NCBI GenBank assembly: GCA_029569475.1
Contig: JAKQSZ010000026.1
Coordinates: 22,318 to 86,317 of the forward strand
Reading direction: 5' to 3'
DNA length: 64,000 nucleotides
Source of the DNA: Candidatus Eiseniibacteriota bacterium
GTDB lineage: Bacteria > Eisenbacteria > RBG-16-71-46 > CAIMUX01
This document shows, piece after piece, positions 43,576 through 52,731 of this stretch (the first letter of the stretch is position 1; each line of letters begins with the position of its first letter). The notes beneath the pieces are model-generated. The model saw only the letters and a program-made list of their open reading frames with translations, ran no database searches and was not told the DNA's origin. Made by a program: the position numbers and the translations under genes.

Positions 43576-46500
43576 ATGGTTCCGCCTCTCCGGTCCCGGC
43601 GGCTTCCGCCGTCGGTGGTTGTCGGTGTCCCCTCCCCGTGGCGTTCGGCGCTCTCCCTGGCCTTTCTGTTGGGGCTCGTCCTGTGCCGGGGGGCCAACGC
43701 CGTCGTCCCCCAGGTGCGCGACATCGCGGTGGTGGACGCGGATGCCGACCTCGCCGGATTTCAGGACCCCCGCGGCGGCGTGTTTCTGCTGCAGTACGAT
43801 CTCCAGGACATCGTCCGGATCGGCGCGGTTCCTCAACGCCTGGTCGATCCGGTCGCGGTTCTCACCCGCCCCAACGGCCATCTCCTCCTGGCCGACGCCA
43901 ACGCCGATCCTCTGGGGCTCGGGATGAGGTCCGGGGCCGTGTGGGACGTCGATCCCAAGAATGACCTCCCCACGGCCGTCGCGGAGGTGGCCAACGCGTC
44001 GCCGCTTTTTGTCGAACCCTCCGACTTGCTGCAGGAACCGGAGGGCACGGTCCTGATGGTCGATCGGGATGCCGATCCTTCGCGCTCGGGTAGCCCCAAC
44101 GGCGCGGTCTTCCGGCTCGATCCCGCCACCAACAGCGTTGTCGTCGTCGCGGTGGCCGAGACCTTCCGAGATCCCCGCTGCCTGGCGTGGGACCTGGATG
44201 GTTCCTTGCTGGTCGTCGACCAGACGGCCAACCCGCTGGGGCTCTCCCGTCCCGCCGGCGCACTTTACCGGGTGAACCGGCACACCGGTGCCGTCTCGGT
44301 GATTCACGGGTTCGCGCAACCTCAGTTCGCCGTCGTCACCGCCGTGGCTGTGATCCCGGAGGGTCCCCATGCCGGCGACTATCTGGTGACCGACAAGGAC
44401 GCCGATCCGGAACTTCGTGGTACGGCCCCCGGCGCCGTCTTCAGGATTCCGCGCGCCGGAGGCGCGCCCGTGCTCTTCTCGGCGCACAGCGAGTTCCTTG
44501 AGCCGATCGACCTGGTCATCGGTTCCCGCCAGGACGTCATCGTCCTCGATCGATTGACGAACCCACAGAACCACCCGGCCAATCGCGGGGCGGTGTTTGC
44601 CCTTGCTCTGGAGGATGCTGCGTTACTCCAACGCTGGGCCCCTTCCATCTTCAAGAATCTCACCGGTCTGATCCAGATCGCCGGGCCGCACCTCGGTGGC
44701 TCCCAGGTCCTGTGGCGGGACGAGGACCTGGGCCTGCTGCGCCCGGGCGACTTCGTCACCGTGCGAGCCCTGATCCGCAATTCCGGCACGCTCGACGCGC
44801 CCGAAGTGTCGCTGCGGGACACCCTGCATGCCGATTTCACGTACGTGGTGGGCTCGGAATCGCTCGGGACCGGAACGGGGGCCTACGACCCCGCGACCCG
44901 CGAGGTGTCCTGGAACGGCAGTCTTGCGCGGGGCGAGGAGACCGCGTTCCGTTTCCGGTTACGCGTCAACGACAACGTCCCACTGGGTCAACGGGTGATC
45001 AACCAACTCGTGCTGCGCACGGGCGTGACGCCCACGTGGTTCACGTGGGCGGACTTCGTGCAGCGGGACTTCGCTCGCGGCGCCAGGGTCTTTGCCGAAA
45101 GCGCAACCATCTCCGGCAATGAAGTCGGACGCCTCTACCGCGTCCTTGCCGATACGTTGCTGCCGGCGATGGTCTGGGACGGAGCGCCGCTCCGCCGTCC
45201 CAGCGATCTGGCCCTGTTGGACAACGGCCGGATTGCGATCCTGGACCGGGGGAGCACGGCCGGTTCCCGTGGCGCGGTGTTCTATTACAGCAGCTTCCCC
45301 GATGACTCCGTGCTGATCCTGGCCCCCCTGGAAGAGACCGACGGCTTCGTCGAGCCCCACGGGATCACCGTCGACAAGGACGGCGCGCTCCTGGTGATCG
45401 ACCGCGATGCCAATCCGCGTGGCTATCCGGCGCCCGACCACATGTGCGGCGCCGTCTTCCGCCTGGACCCGGTTTCCGGGCGTTTCTCCGCCGTCGCCTC
45501 CGATCGGGAATGGAAGGATCCGGTGGATGCCGTGATGGATCCGCACGGGACCCTCATGATCCTCGATCCCGGGCGCCTCGCGAACGACCCCGCGGTTCTC
45601 TGGGAGATCCCACCCGGGGACTCCGTCTCCACGCCCTTCACGCTGCCGCCGATCTTCTTCAAGGACCCGGTCGGCTTGACGCTGGACCGGGACAACAACC
45701 TCTTCATCGCGGATCCGTCATCGCCGGCCGGCGGCAACGGGACCGGCGGCGCGATCCTGGCGGTCCGCCGCAACCCGGGCGGGCAGTACGGCTACAACGT
45801 CGTCAGCGCGGATACCGCCCTGGTGCAGCCGGCCGACCTGGCCTGGGACATCCTGGACAATCTCGTGGTGACGGACCTGGAGGCCGACCCCGCCGGGCTC
45901 GGCCCGGGGGATCGTGGCGCGGTCTTCCAGGTGAATCCCGTCAATGGTGAGGTCGAGCCGCTCGCCGCGGCTTTCGGACTCCGCCGCCCGGACGGGCTCG
46001 TCGTCTTCGACGACGCGGACCTGCGTTCGTCCCGCATCTCGGTTGTCAGCGTGCGGCCCAACCCGGTTCCCGGCGACTCGCTTCGTTTCACGGTCGATCT
46101 GATCAACACCGGGCGGGTGCCGGCGACACGCGCTCTGGCCACCTTCCAGGCGGACCACACCGTGCAGTTGACCGGAGCCTTCGCCACCTCGGGGGAGATC
46201 CACGTCGACCTGGCCCAGGACCATGCGGCCTGGAGCGGGCGAATCGCCTATGGTGACACGGTCAGCGTGATGATCGACGGCCGCGTCGACGAGAGCGCCA
46301 GCTATGGGGAGTTTGCGGGCGGCGAGGTGGTGGTCGACGGCGGCCTGCTTCGGGTGAGACGGTACGCGTCGCTCCCGATCCAGGCGTCCTTCGCTCCCGG
46401 AGATCTGGTCCTGGCCGATGACGCGGCCGACCCGCGGGGCCTTGGCGGAGAGCTGGGCGCCATCTTCCGCCTCGACGGTCCCGAGGAGGGGGTCACGCTG

Positions 46501-49263
46501 ATCACGAGCCAGAGCGGACTGGTGGATCCGGGCGCTTTGGAGTGGAGCGCCAGCGGGAACCTGTTGATCGCCGCCAGCCGTGGCCCCGACCCCGGCCTCC
46601 TGTACCAGTTCAACACCACGACCGGCACCCTGCAGCAGGCGGCTCCCGAGGGTGGTTCGCCGTTGCGGACGCCGACGGACATGCTCTGGGCTCCCAACGG
46701 CGACCTGCTCATCGTCGATGCCGACGCCGAAGGTCCCACCCCGGGCTCCAAAGGGGGGATCTTCATCAAGCGGGGCAGCGTGCAAACGCCCATCATTCCC
46801 TTCTGCGTGGACTCGCTGTTCCGCTCCCCTGCGCAGGCGACCTTCGGTCCTGGCGGCCTGCTCTACCTGGCCGACCGCGAAGCCGACCCCGGACACGTGG
46901 GCGGCGTGACCGGCGCGATCTTCACCATCGATCCCGCCGATGGCCGGGTGCTCGGTCACTTCCAGGCTCCTCCGCTGACCGTCCCGACCGGGGTCATGGC
47001 CTACAGGGACAGCCTCCTCCTGGTGACCTCGATGGGAGAGAGTCCCGACGCGCCACAGTGGACGCGGGGGATCTACGAGTTCAATCCCCGGGATTCGGTT
47101 CTGGTCATCTTCCTGCCGGCCTCGGAGTTCCGCGCGCCCTCGCGGGTTCACCGCGAACCGGACGGCAACCTGCTCATCCTGGATCGACTGGCCGGCCCCA
47201 ACGGGCACGGCGCGGTTTTCTCCTTCCTCCCGGGTTCCTCCGGGCTTCACACCTTCGCGACGTGCGATTCCTTCGCCAACCCCGTCGACCTCGTGCAGAA
47301 GCCCGGACCTCTTCTGACCTTCGCCTCCTATCAGGTGCAGGACCTGAATGGCGCGCCGCTGCACCCGGCAGACCAGGTGTTGACCCGGGCCGTGCTCCGC
47401 AACCTGGGACCGGTTCGGGCGCGGGAGGTCGCCTTCCTCGACACCCTCCCCGGCGACGCCGCCGTCCTCGGCGAGACAGTCTTCTCCTCCTCGGGAGTGC
47501 TCGAGGTGCTGGGCGAGAACATCGTCCACTGGGCCGGGGAGATCGCCCCGGGGGACTCGGTGGTGATTTCCTTCGAAGCGCAGTTGAACCCGGCCCTGTC
47601 GGAAGGGGAGGTGCTGGTGTTTCGGGCGCATGCCCAGGACCCCGTGGTGGGCCGCCGGACCCGCTCGATCCGAGAGCAGACCATGGTATCGCTGCAGCCG
47701 CGCCACGTCTATCTGGTGGACTCCGACATGCGCCCGCCCGGCAACAACGCCGGCCGCGGCGCGCTCCTCAAGATCGACATGAATACCGGGGCCACCGTGA
47801 TGATGTTCACCTCCGAGGAGTTCCGCCGCCTCAAGGACGTGGACATCACCGGGGCGACCCAGCCCCAGTTGCTCCTGCTCGATGCCGAGGCCATAGGGCC
47901 CGCGGGACGGGGGGCGATCTTCCGGTTCGATCCCGCCACGCGGGACCTGTCGCGTATCGCCGGGCACGCGACCTGGGTGAGCCCCGGGGAGCTGGTGATC
48001 GCGTCCGAGGACGAAGCCTATGTCTTCGATCCGGGGGCCGATCCTTTCGACCTGCGCGCTCCGCCCCTCGTCGGGCCGGGGGCGGTCTACCACGTGGATC
48101 TGCGCGACGGGACGGTCACCCCGGTCTTTTCCGATACTGCCTTGATCGCGCCGACCTCGATCGCCCTGCTCCGCTCCGGCGCACTCGTCATCTGTGACGC
48201 CGACGCCGATCCCGGCTCCTACGGCAGCAGTAACGGCGCGCTCTACACCATCGACCTCGAGACCAGGGGGCTGGAGCTCTTCGCGATCTCGCCTCTGTGG
48301 CGTAACCCGGTTTCGATGGCCGCCACCCGCGATGGCGGCCTCCTTCTCGCGGATCGCGACGCTACCCCCTACCAGATGGGAGACGGGCGCGGGTCGGTCC
48401 ACCGGGTCTCGAAGAACGGCATCTCCGCGATCATCGCCGTGTCGCCGTTTTTCCGAAGCCTCTCCAGCGTGGGCACGACTCCCTCGGGAGAGCCGTTCGT
48501 GAGCGATCCGGAGAGCGATCCCTTCGGTTTTGGCGGCAGTCCGGGCGCGCTGCTTCGTTTCGACAACGACGTCATCGGCAAGTTCATCCCCGTCGCCTCC
48601 TCCAGCCAGCTCCGAACCCCGGCGGGATTCTTCGTCTTCGACGACCTCGTGCCCGCCGGCGCTCTGGAGGCGGCCGCCGCAGCGGTGCCCGACGGCATCG
48701 AACTGCGCTGGAGCGTTCCCGAATCGGAGAGCGGCTCACGCTTCCTCGTCTACCGGCGGGACGCCTCCGGGCCTGACGATCCCGGCGACGCGGCCCCCAC
48801 GCAGGACTACGATCTCGTCTCCGGCGGAGCCCAACTCGCCGGCGGGGGCGCGCACACCTTCGTCGATGCAGCCGTGGAAGGAGATCGCTGGTACGCTTAT
48901 CTGATCGCGCAAGTCGATCCGAGCGGCAGCATCGTCCGTTATTCCGCGCCGATGGTGGTGCAGGCTTCCGCCACGCCGCAGGTGCTCAGGCTTCTGCCGG
49001 CCGTTCCCTCGCCGTTCCAGGGCAGCACCCGGCTTCGCTATGTCCTGCCCCAACCGGGCGGAAAGGTCGACTTGAGGATCTTCGATGTGTCGGGCCGCGT
49101 GGTTCGTTCCCTGGTCCGCGGCGAACGGCCGGGCGGCGTGCACGAGGCGCTCTGGGACGGCCGCGACGATCAGGGGCACCGTCTGGCGGCCGGGCTTTAC
49201 TTCTGCCGGCTCCGGGCCGCGGCGACGACGCGTACGACACGCCTTCTCCTTCTCGGGGAGTGA
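43576..49263 (+). CDS. Giant secreted repeat protein with D-x-D-A-D-P repeats and FlgD-Ig/type A sorting-like C-terminus
   Basis: A 1895-residue exported protein (signal peptide, likely cleavage after ANA at residue 42). Most of it is about 20 copies of a ~50-90-residue unit with the core hhhhDxDADPxGxxGAhFRhDPxxG, for example LMVDRDADPSRSGSPNGAVF and VICDADADPGSYGSSNGALY. This suggests linked beta-propeller blades with calcium-like acidic loops. Three DUF11/CARDB-like Ig domains interrupt the units (around residues 390-480, 820-915 and 1265-1350). A fibronectin-like module (~1700-1795) and a ~85-residue FlgD-Ig/type A sorting-like end (LRYVLPQPGGKVDLRIFDVSGR ... AAGLYFCRL) finish it. ATG 43576 is used; GTG 43555 is possible. 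Probably a surface or extracellular protein. Confidence 0.8.
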   Translation: MVPPLRSRRLPPSVVVGVPSPWRSALSLAFLLGLVLCRGANAVVPQVRDIAVVDADADLAGFQDPRGGVFLLQYDLQDIVRIGAVPQRLVDPVAVLTRPNGHLLLADANADPLGLGMRSGAVWDVDPKNDLPTAVAEVANASPLFVEPSDLLQEPEGTVLMVDRDADPSRSGSPNGAVFRLDPATNSVVVVAVAETFRDPRCLAWDLDGSLLVVDQTANPLGLSRPAGALYRVNRHTGAVSVIHGFAQPQFAVVTAVAVIPEGPHAGDYLVTDKDADPELRGTAPGAVFRIPRAGGAPVLFSAHSEFLEPIDLVIGSRQDVIVLDRLTNPQNHPANRGAVFALALEDAALLQRWAPSIFKNLTGLIQIAGPHLGGSQVLWRDEDLGLLRPGDFVTVRALIRNSGTLDAPEVSLRDTLHADFTYVVGSESLGTGTGAYDPATREVSWNGSLARGEETAFRFRLRVNDNVPLGQRVINQLVLRTGVTPTWFTWADFVQRDFARGARVFAESATISGNEVGRLYRVLADTLLPAMVWDGAPLRRPSDLALLDNGRIAILDRGSTAGSRGAVFYYSSFPDDSVLILAPLEETDGFVEPHGITVDKDGALLVIDRDANPRGYPAPDHMCGAVFRLDPVSGRFSAVASDREWKDPVDAVMDPHGTLMILDPGRLANDPAVLWEIPPGDSVSTPFTLPPIFFKDPVGLTLDRDNNLFIADPSSPAGGNGTGGAILAVRRNPGGQYGYNVVSADTALVQPADLAWDILDNLVVTDLEADPAGLGPGDRGAVFQVNPVNGEVEPLAAAFGLRRPDGLVVFDDADLRSSRISVVSVRPNPVPGDSLRFTVDLINTGRVPATRALATFQADHTVQLTGAFATSGEIHVDLAQDHAAWSGRIAYGDTVSVMIDGRVDESASYGEFAGGEVVVDGGLLRVRRYASLPIQASFAPGDLVLADDAADPRGLGGELGAIFRLDGPEEGVTLITSQSGLVDPGALEWSASGNLLIAASRGPDPGLLYQFNTTTGTLQQAAPEGGSPLRTPTDMLWAPNGDLLIVDADAEGPTPGSKGGIFIKRGSVQTPIIPFCVDSLFRSPAQATFGPGGLLYLADREADPGHVGGVTGAIFTIDPADGRVLGHFQAPPLTVPTGVMAYRDSLLLVTSMGESPDAPQWTRGIYEFNPRDSVLVIFLPASEFRAPSRVHREPDGNLLILDRLAGPNGHGAVFSFLPGSSGLHTFATCDSFANPVDLVQKPGPLLTFASYQVQDLNGAPLHPADQVLTRAVLRNLGPVRAREVAFLDTLPGDAAVLGETVFSSSGVLEVLGENIVHWAGEIAPGDSVVISFEAQLNPALSEGEVLVFRAHAQDPVVGRRTRSIREQTMVSLQPRHVYLVDSDMRPPGNNAGRGALLKIDMNTGATVMMFTSEEFRRLKDVDITGATQPQLLLLDAEAIGPAGRGAIFRFDPATRDLSRIAGHATWVSPGELVIASEDEAYVFDPGADPFDLRAPPLVGPGAVYHVDLRDGTVTPVFSDTALIAPTSIALLRSGALVICDADADPGSYGSSNGALYTIDLETRGLELFAISPLWRNPVSMAATRDGGLLLADRDATPYQMGDGRGSVHRVSKNGISAIIAVSPFFRSLSSVGTTPSGEPFVSDPESDPFGFGGSPGALLRFDNDVIGKFIPVASSSQLRTPAGFFVFDDLVPAGALEAAAAAVPDGIELRWSVPESESGSRFLVYRRDASGPDDPGDAAPTQDYDLVSGGAQLAGGGAHTFVDAAVEGDRWYAYLIAQVDPSGSIVRYSAPMVVQASATPQVLRLLPAVPSPFQGSTRLRYVLPQPGGKVDLRIFDVSGRVVRSLVRGERPGGVHEALWDGRDDQGHRLAAGLYFCRLRAAATTRTTRLLLLGE

Positions 49264-49283
49264 GCGGGGCGGACAGCCGGGTC

Positions 49284-49979
49284 TCAGCCGGCCCAGGTGC
49301 GGCCTTCGAACTCGGGATAGGAGACGCGCCGCCGTGGCCGGGAGCGGAAAGCCCGGATCGCCAGGAAACCGAAGGCGAATCCTCCCGCGTGGGCGTACCA
49401 GGCGACCCCTCCCGCCGATACATCGCTCAGGACCGCGAAGGCGATTTGCAGCACGAACCAGAACCCCAACCAGACCATCGCCGAGACCTTGACGATCTGG
49501 ATGAAGAGGGGGAGCAGGATCAACGTGTGGATGCGCGCGCGTGGGAAGAGCGCGACGTAGGCGCCCAGGATCCCGGCGATCGCGCCGCTCGCTCCGATCG
49601 TGGGGACGGTAGACGAGGGGCCGGAGAGGACATGAGCCAGTCCGGCGGCCGCGCCGCAGCCCAGGTAGAAGGGCAGGAAACGAACTCGGCCGAGATGGTC
49701 TTCGATGTTGTTGCCGAAGATCCATAGATAGAGCATGTTCCCGCCGAGATGCGCCACGCTCCCGTGAAGGAACTGCGACGAGAAGAGCGTGAAGACGCCC
49801 CACGCCAGGGAGCCGTCGGAAAAATGCAGGGGCACCAACGCGAAGATTCGGACCATGTTCTCCGAGGTCACCGGGGGGGCGAACAACTGGACCGCGAACA
49901 CTACGGTGTTGACCGCGATCAACAGCCACGTGAGAACGGGAGTTCGAGCGGTCGGGTTGTCGTCCTTGAGCGGCAGCAT
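49284..49979 (-). CDS. Rhomboid-family intramembrane serine protease
   Basis: A 231-residue membrane protein with about six helices. The catalytic dyad is visible as Ser131 in GASGAIAG and His197 in AHAGG; the oxyanion-related HxxxN is His77-x3-Asn81 (HLGGN). Rhomboids cleave transmembrane substrates; no substrate is evident here. The start ATG (complement of 49977-49979) is preceded on the minus strand by GAGGA. It converges on the repeat-protein gene with a 20-base gap and no obvious terminator, and diverges from the 50349 lipoprotein gene. Confidence 0.9.
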   Translation of the reverse strand: MLPLKDDNPTARTPVLTWLLIAVNTVVFAVQLFAPPVTSENMVRIFALVPLHFSDGSLAWGVFTLFSSQFLHGSVAHLGGNMLYLWIFGNNIEDHLGRVRFLPFYLGCGAAAGLAHVLSGPSSTVPTIGASGAIAGILGAYVALFPRARIHTLILLPLFIQIVKVSAMVWLGFWFVLQIAFAVLSDVSAGGVAWYAHAGGFAFGFLAIRAFRSRPRRRVSYPEFEGRTWAG

Positions 49980-50348
49980 CCGTTTCCTCGCGCGTGAGCA
50001 TTTCTCAATCGGACCCCCGCGTCAAGGAGCGAGGGCTTTCCTTCCGGCGTCGCAGTCCGGCTGCTGTACCTCTGGGGACAGGTACGCGCCTGGTTGGCCC
50101 GGGAGAAGCAGCCCCGGACGCTGCCGGAACGTGAGACCTCCCCTGGGAGCAACGCCGGGCCGGGCGGTGGGCGCGATTCCCCTTGTGTTTCCGGGGATTT
50201 TCCGGGCTTTCGCCGGCCTGGCGGGGTGGCCGGCCGGGGGCGCGTGGCGATCCCGCGACGTTGGCACGGATCTGCCATTCGGTAGGGAGTCAACGCACAT
50301 GGGAGCGAGGGGCGGATGCCCTCATGAGTGCCGCGAAAGGAGTGAGCC
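49980..50348. other. Divergent intergenic region (rhomboid / lipoprotein)
   Basis: No gene is supported. On the minus strand, TTGACG (complement of 50020-50025) is a possible -35 for the rhomboid gene. A dyad GTACCT (50066-50071) / AGGTAC (50080-50085) could be an operator. On the plus strand, TTGGCA (50261-50266), 16 bases, TAGGGA (50283-50288) is a weak candidate promoter, and GAAAGGAG just before 50349 is the ribosome-binding site. Confidence 0.4.
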
Positions 50349-51494
50349 ATGGAAACTCAACGATATCCAGGACTGCGAGCCGGCTCGGCCTTGTCCGGTT
50401 TACGTCTGGCCCTGATGGCCTGCGGCGTGATCGTCCTCGCCCTGATGAACGGCTGTTCGGATGACAGCCAGAATCCCATCGGCCCGGTCGATCCTCCGGC
50501 CGGTCAAGTCGATCTGAACGCGGAGCGCGGCGGCTACACCGCCACCGACGAGAGCGCCGAGTTCAGCGAGTCCGTGCTGGCGGAGATGGGACCCGCCGAG
50601 GAGATCGTCGAGGACGTGTTCAGCGAAGACGCCACGGTGAAGGATCTCGACAATGGACGGCTGCCGGGCGGCCGGGTGTACTCGATGGTCGTTCTCTGGG
50701 GGATGTTGCAGGAGCGTGCCGCCGGCGACCTCGCGCCCAATGACCAGGGCAATGCCTCCGGCTACGACTGGAGCGGCAAGCTTTCGGTCACCCACGGGAC
50801 GGTTGTTCTGCGGTCCACCGTGGGCTTCGAACGGGAGGATCACATCGCCCACCGCGGCGACCGGCGCGCGCTGGAGTGGGTCAGCCGCACCGGCGAGGAC
50901 ATGGACGGCCTGAGCGTCCTGGTCTATCGCTATCCCGACACCGGATCCGCGCGTGAGGATAGCCTGACCTTCACCACGCCGTTGTTCACGAGGACCTTCG
51001 CCCTGAGCGAGTTGGAGAACCTGGACGAGGTCGCCTCCGTGGACGGCAACGGCAACAAGGTCCGCTTCATGAGCCTGCTGACCGATCCCGGCGCTGAAGC
51101 TTCGGATCCCGCGCGGGGCTTCCTCCGCGGGCGCTGGCTCCAGCCGGTCCGGACGGACGAGGCCGGTCATTTCCGCGGGGTCTGGCTGTCTCCGCGCGGC
51201 AGAACCACCGGATACGTCCAGGGGATCTACGGGTGGAAGGACGACGGAAAGCCGGTCTTCTACGGCAAGGTCGTGGACAGGGACGGCCGTTTCCGGGCCC
51301 TTCTCGAAGGCACCTGGACCGGCAATCCGGGCAGCGGCAGGGACGCCGCGGCCTCCAGCGGTTCGTTCTCGGGCGAGTGGTTCGGGGCCGGTCGCATCAA
51401 GCTGGGCGAACTGCGCGGCCATTTCACGTCGCCTTCGGACCGGGCTGGACACTTCTCCGGCGTCTGGTGCCGGGGGTGCGACTTCGCCGGCTAG
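50349..51494 (+). CDS. Lipoprotein of unknown function
   Basis: A 381-residue lipoprotein with lipobox MNGC (Cys36) and an acidic linker SDDSQNPIGPVDPP. The C-terminal half holds beta-strand repeats of the form GHFRGVWLSPRGRTTGYVQGIYGW, RALLEGTWTG, SGSFSGEWFGAGRIKLGELRG and AGHFSGVWCRGCDF. That is a G-x-[FW]-x-G-x-W pattern at regular spacing, suggesting a small beta-barrel or propeller-like sheet. No named family recognised. ATG 50349 follows GAAAGGAGTGAGCC. A strong hairpin downstream may end the transcript. Confidence 0.75.
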   Translation: METQRYPGLRAGSALSGLRLALMACGVIVLALMNGCSDDSQNPIGPVDPPAGQVDLNAERGGYTATDESAEFSESVLAEMGPAEEIVEDVFSEDATVKDLDNGRLPGGRVYSMVVLWGMLQERAAGDLAPNDQGNASGYDWSGKLSVTHGTVVLRSTVGFEREDHIAHRGDRRALEWVSRTGEDMDGLSVLVYRYPDTGSAREDSLTFTTPLFTRTFALSELENLDEVASVDGNGNKVRFMSLLTDPGAEASDPARGFLRGRWLQPVRTDEAGHFRGVWLSPRGRTTGYVQGIYGWKDDGKPVFYGKVVDRDGRFRALLEGTWTGNPGSGRDAAASSGSFSGEWFGAGRIKLGELRGHFTSPSDRAGHFSGVWCRGCDFAG

Positions 51495-51827
51495 GCCGGC
51501 CACCGGCCGTGGCCCCTGGCCATCGGCCGGTCCAGATCGTGGCTGGAGGAAAACCGAAGCCCCTCGAACCCCAGCCGCGTGCGGGGGGGAGTGCAAGCTC
51601 CCCCCCGCGTTCCTTGTGGGGGTCGCTATCGGGAAGCGCCGCGCGACGCCCTCGCTCCAACGCCACCGCCGCTGGACCACCCCGGCGGCCATGGCGGCCG
51701 TCTCCCGCCGGTAGTCCGGACATCCTGGAAGACCCGTGGAGCGGGCTGAGCCGGACATCTACAATGTGTCTTGGACCGAGCTGCGAGGGCAACCGGCCAT
51801 GGTCAGACCCTGGAGAATCGAGCAACG
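51495..51827 (+). other. Intergenic region before the YacP-like gene
   Basis: No gene is supported. It contains two hairpins (51498-51514, GGCCAC/GTGGCC; and the long one at 51581-51608) and a TACAAT box (51760-51765) without a convincing -35. Confidence 0.5.
51581..51615 (+). terminator. Strong hairpin, probable terminator of the 50349 lipoprotein gene
   Basis: An 11-bp perfect stem (51581-51591 with 51598-51608; seven G-C pairs in a row) closing loop TGCAAG, then GTTCCTT. The T-tract is imperfect. Confidence 0.5.
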
Positions 51828-52445
51828 ATGCCGCCGCGCCGAACACCGGTTTCCAAGGGTCCCCACGCTCCGCGCCGAAAGACGGAGATCGATCCCGGCG
51901 CTCACCGCTGGATCATCGACGGTCACAACGTGATCTTCGCGGTGCCGCAGTGGGAGAGCCTTCAGATCGAAGGCCGGCGGGCGGAAGCGCGCGGTGCGCT
52001 GGAAGAGATGCTGGAGTCTCTCGGGCGGGCCTGGGGTGTCCAGATCTGGCTGGTCTTTGACGGCAACCACCTCGAGCGCAATCCCCATCAGGGTGTCTGG
52101 CCTCACTTGCGCGCGGAGTATTCCAATCCCCCGGAGGAGGCTGACGACCGGATCCTCTATCTGGCCGGACAGGCCTTGCGCGCGGGGGAGCGGCCTTTGG
52201 TCGTCACCTCCGACCGCCGCACGCTGGTTGGCCGGCTCCCCCGCGGCGCAACGAGCATGGGAGCGGGCGCCTTCATCGCGTGGTCGCGCCAGTTCCTCCG
52301 TCCGCCGGAGAAGTGGGTCACCGAAGGCCTGACCGACATCGAGCGTTTCTTCCTCTCGCGTTCCCCCTTCGAGGAGGACAGGCGGAGGGCCGAGGGTGAA
52401 GGGGAGGGTGGACACGGCGAGGGACATCCTTCCGGGGAACCCTGA
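51828..52445 (+). CDS. YacP-like NYN-domain RNase
   Basis: A 205-residue NYN/PIN-fold protein of the YacP (Rae1) group, a ribosome-linked mRNA endonuclease in Bacillus. Acidic motifs: WIIDGHNVIF (Asp31), VFDGN and VTSDRRTLV. The N-terminal ~20 residues are basic and the last ~25 are Glu/Gly-rich. ATG 51828 is used, with GGAGA a little upstream; a TTG further upstream is less likely. It appears to be a single-gene unit before pgi. Confidence 0.85.
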   Translation: MPPRRTPVSKGPHAPRRKTEIDPGAHRWIIDGHNVIFAVPQWESLQIEGRRAEARGALEEMLESLGRAWGVQIWLVFDGNHLERNPHQGVWPHLRAEYSNPPEEADDRILYLAGQALRAGERPLVVTSDRRTLVGRLPRGATSMGAGAFIAWSRQFLRPPEKWVTEGLTDIERFFLSRSPFEEDRRRAEGEGEGGHGEGHPSGEP

Positions 52446-52532
52446 CGGCCGCGGGTCGTGTTCGGTCCCGGTCGCTGATGGCGGCGGCATGCCGTGTCCG
52501 CCCCTCGCCGCCTCTGCGCGAAACGGGAACGC

Positions 52533-52562
52533 TTGATCGGGGGCGATTCCGCTGTCTAGACT
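52533..52562 (+). promoter_or_regulatory. Promoter ahead of pgi
   Basis: TTGATC (52533-52538), 18 bases, TAGACT (52557-52562). It leaves a ~160-base leader before ATG 52732 in which I see no structured element. Confidence 0.5.
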
Positions 52563-52731
52563 GCTGCTTTCGCGGACGGAGGGAGCTCACGATGGCCGTC
52601 GCGCCGGGCTCGTGACGCGATCGCGTGCTTCCACTGATCCAGGCTCCCTTCGGTCAGGTCCGGCCAGCCGGCAGTGTCGAGGCGCTCCGACGTCCGCCCG
52701 GCCGCAGCGGCTCTCTTCATGGAAGGCAAGG

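Noticed and set aside
50262..50280. Sigma-54 promoter-like TGGCAC...TGCC
   Set aside because: The GG and GC elements are one base closer than the strict sigma-54 spacing, so the match is probably chance, although a sigma-54 activator is encoded in the window.
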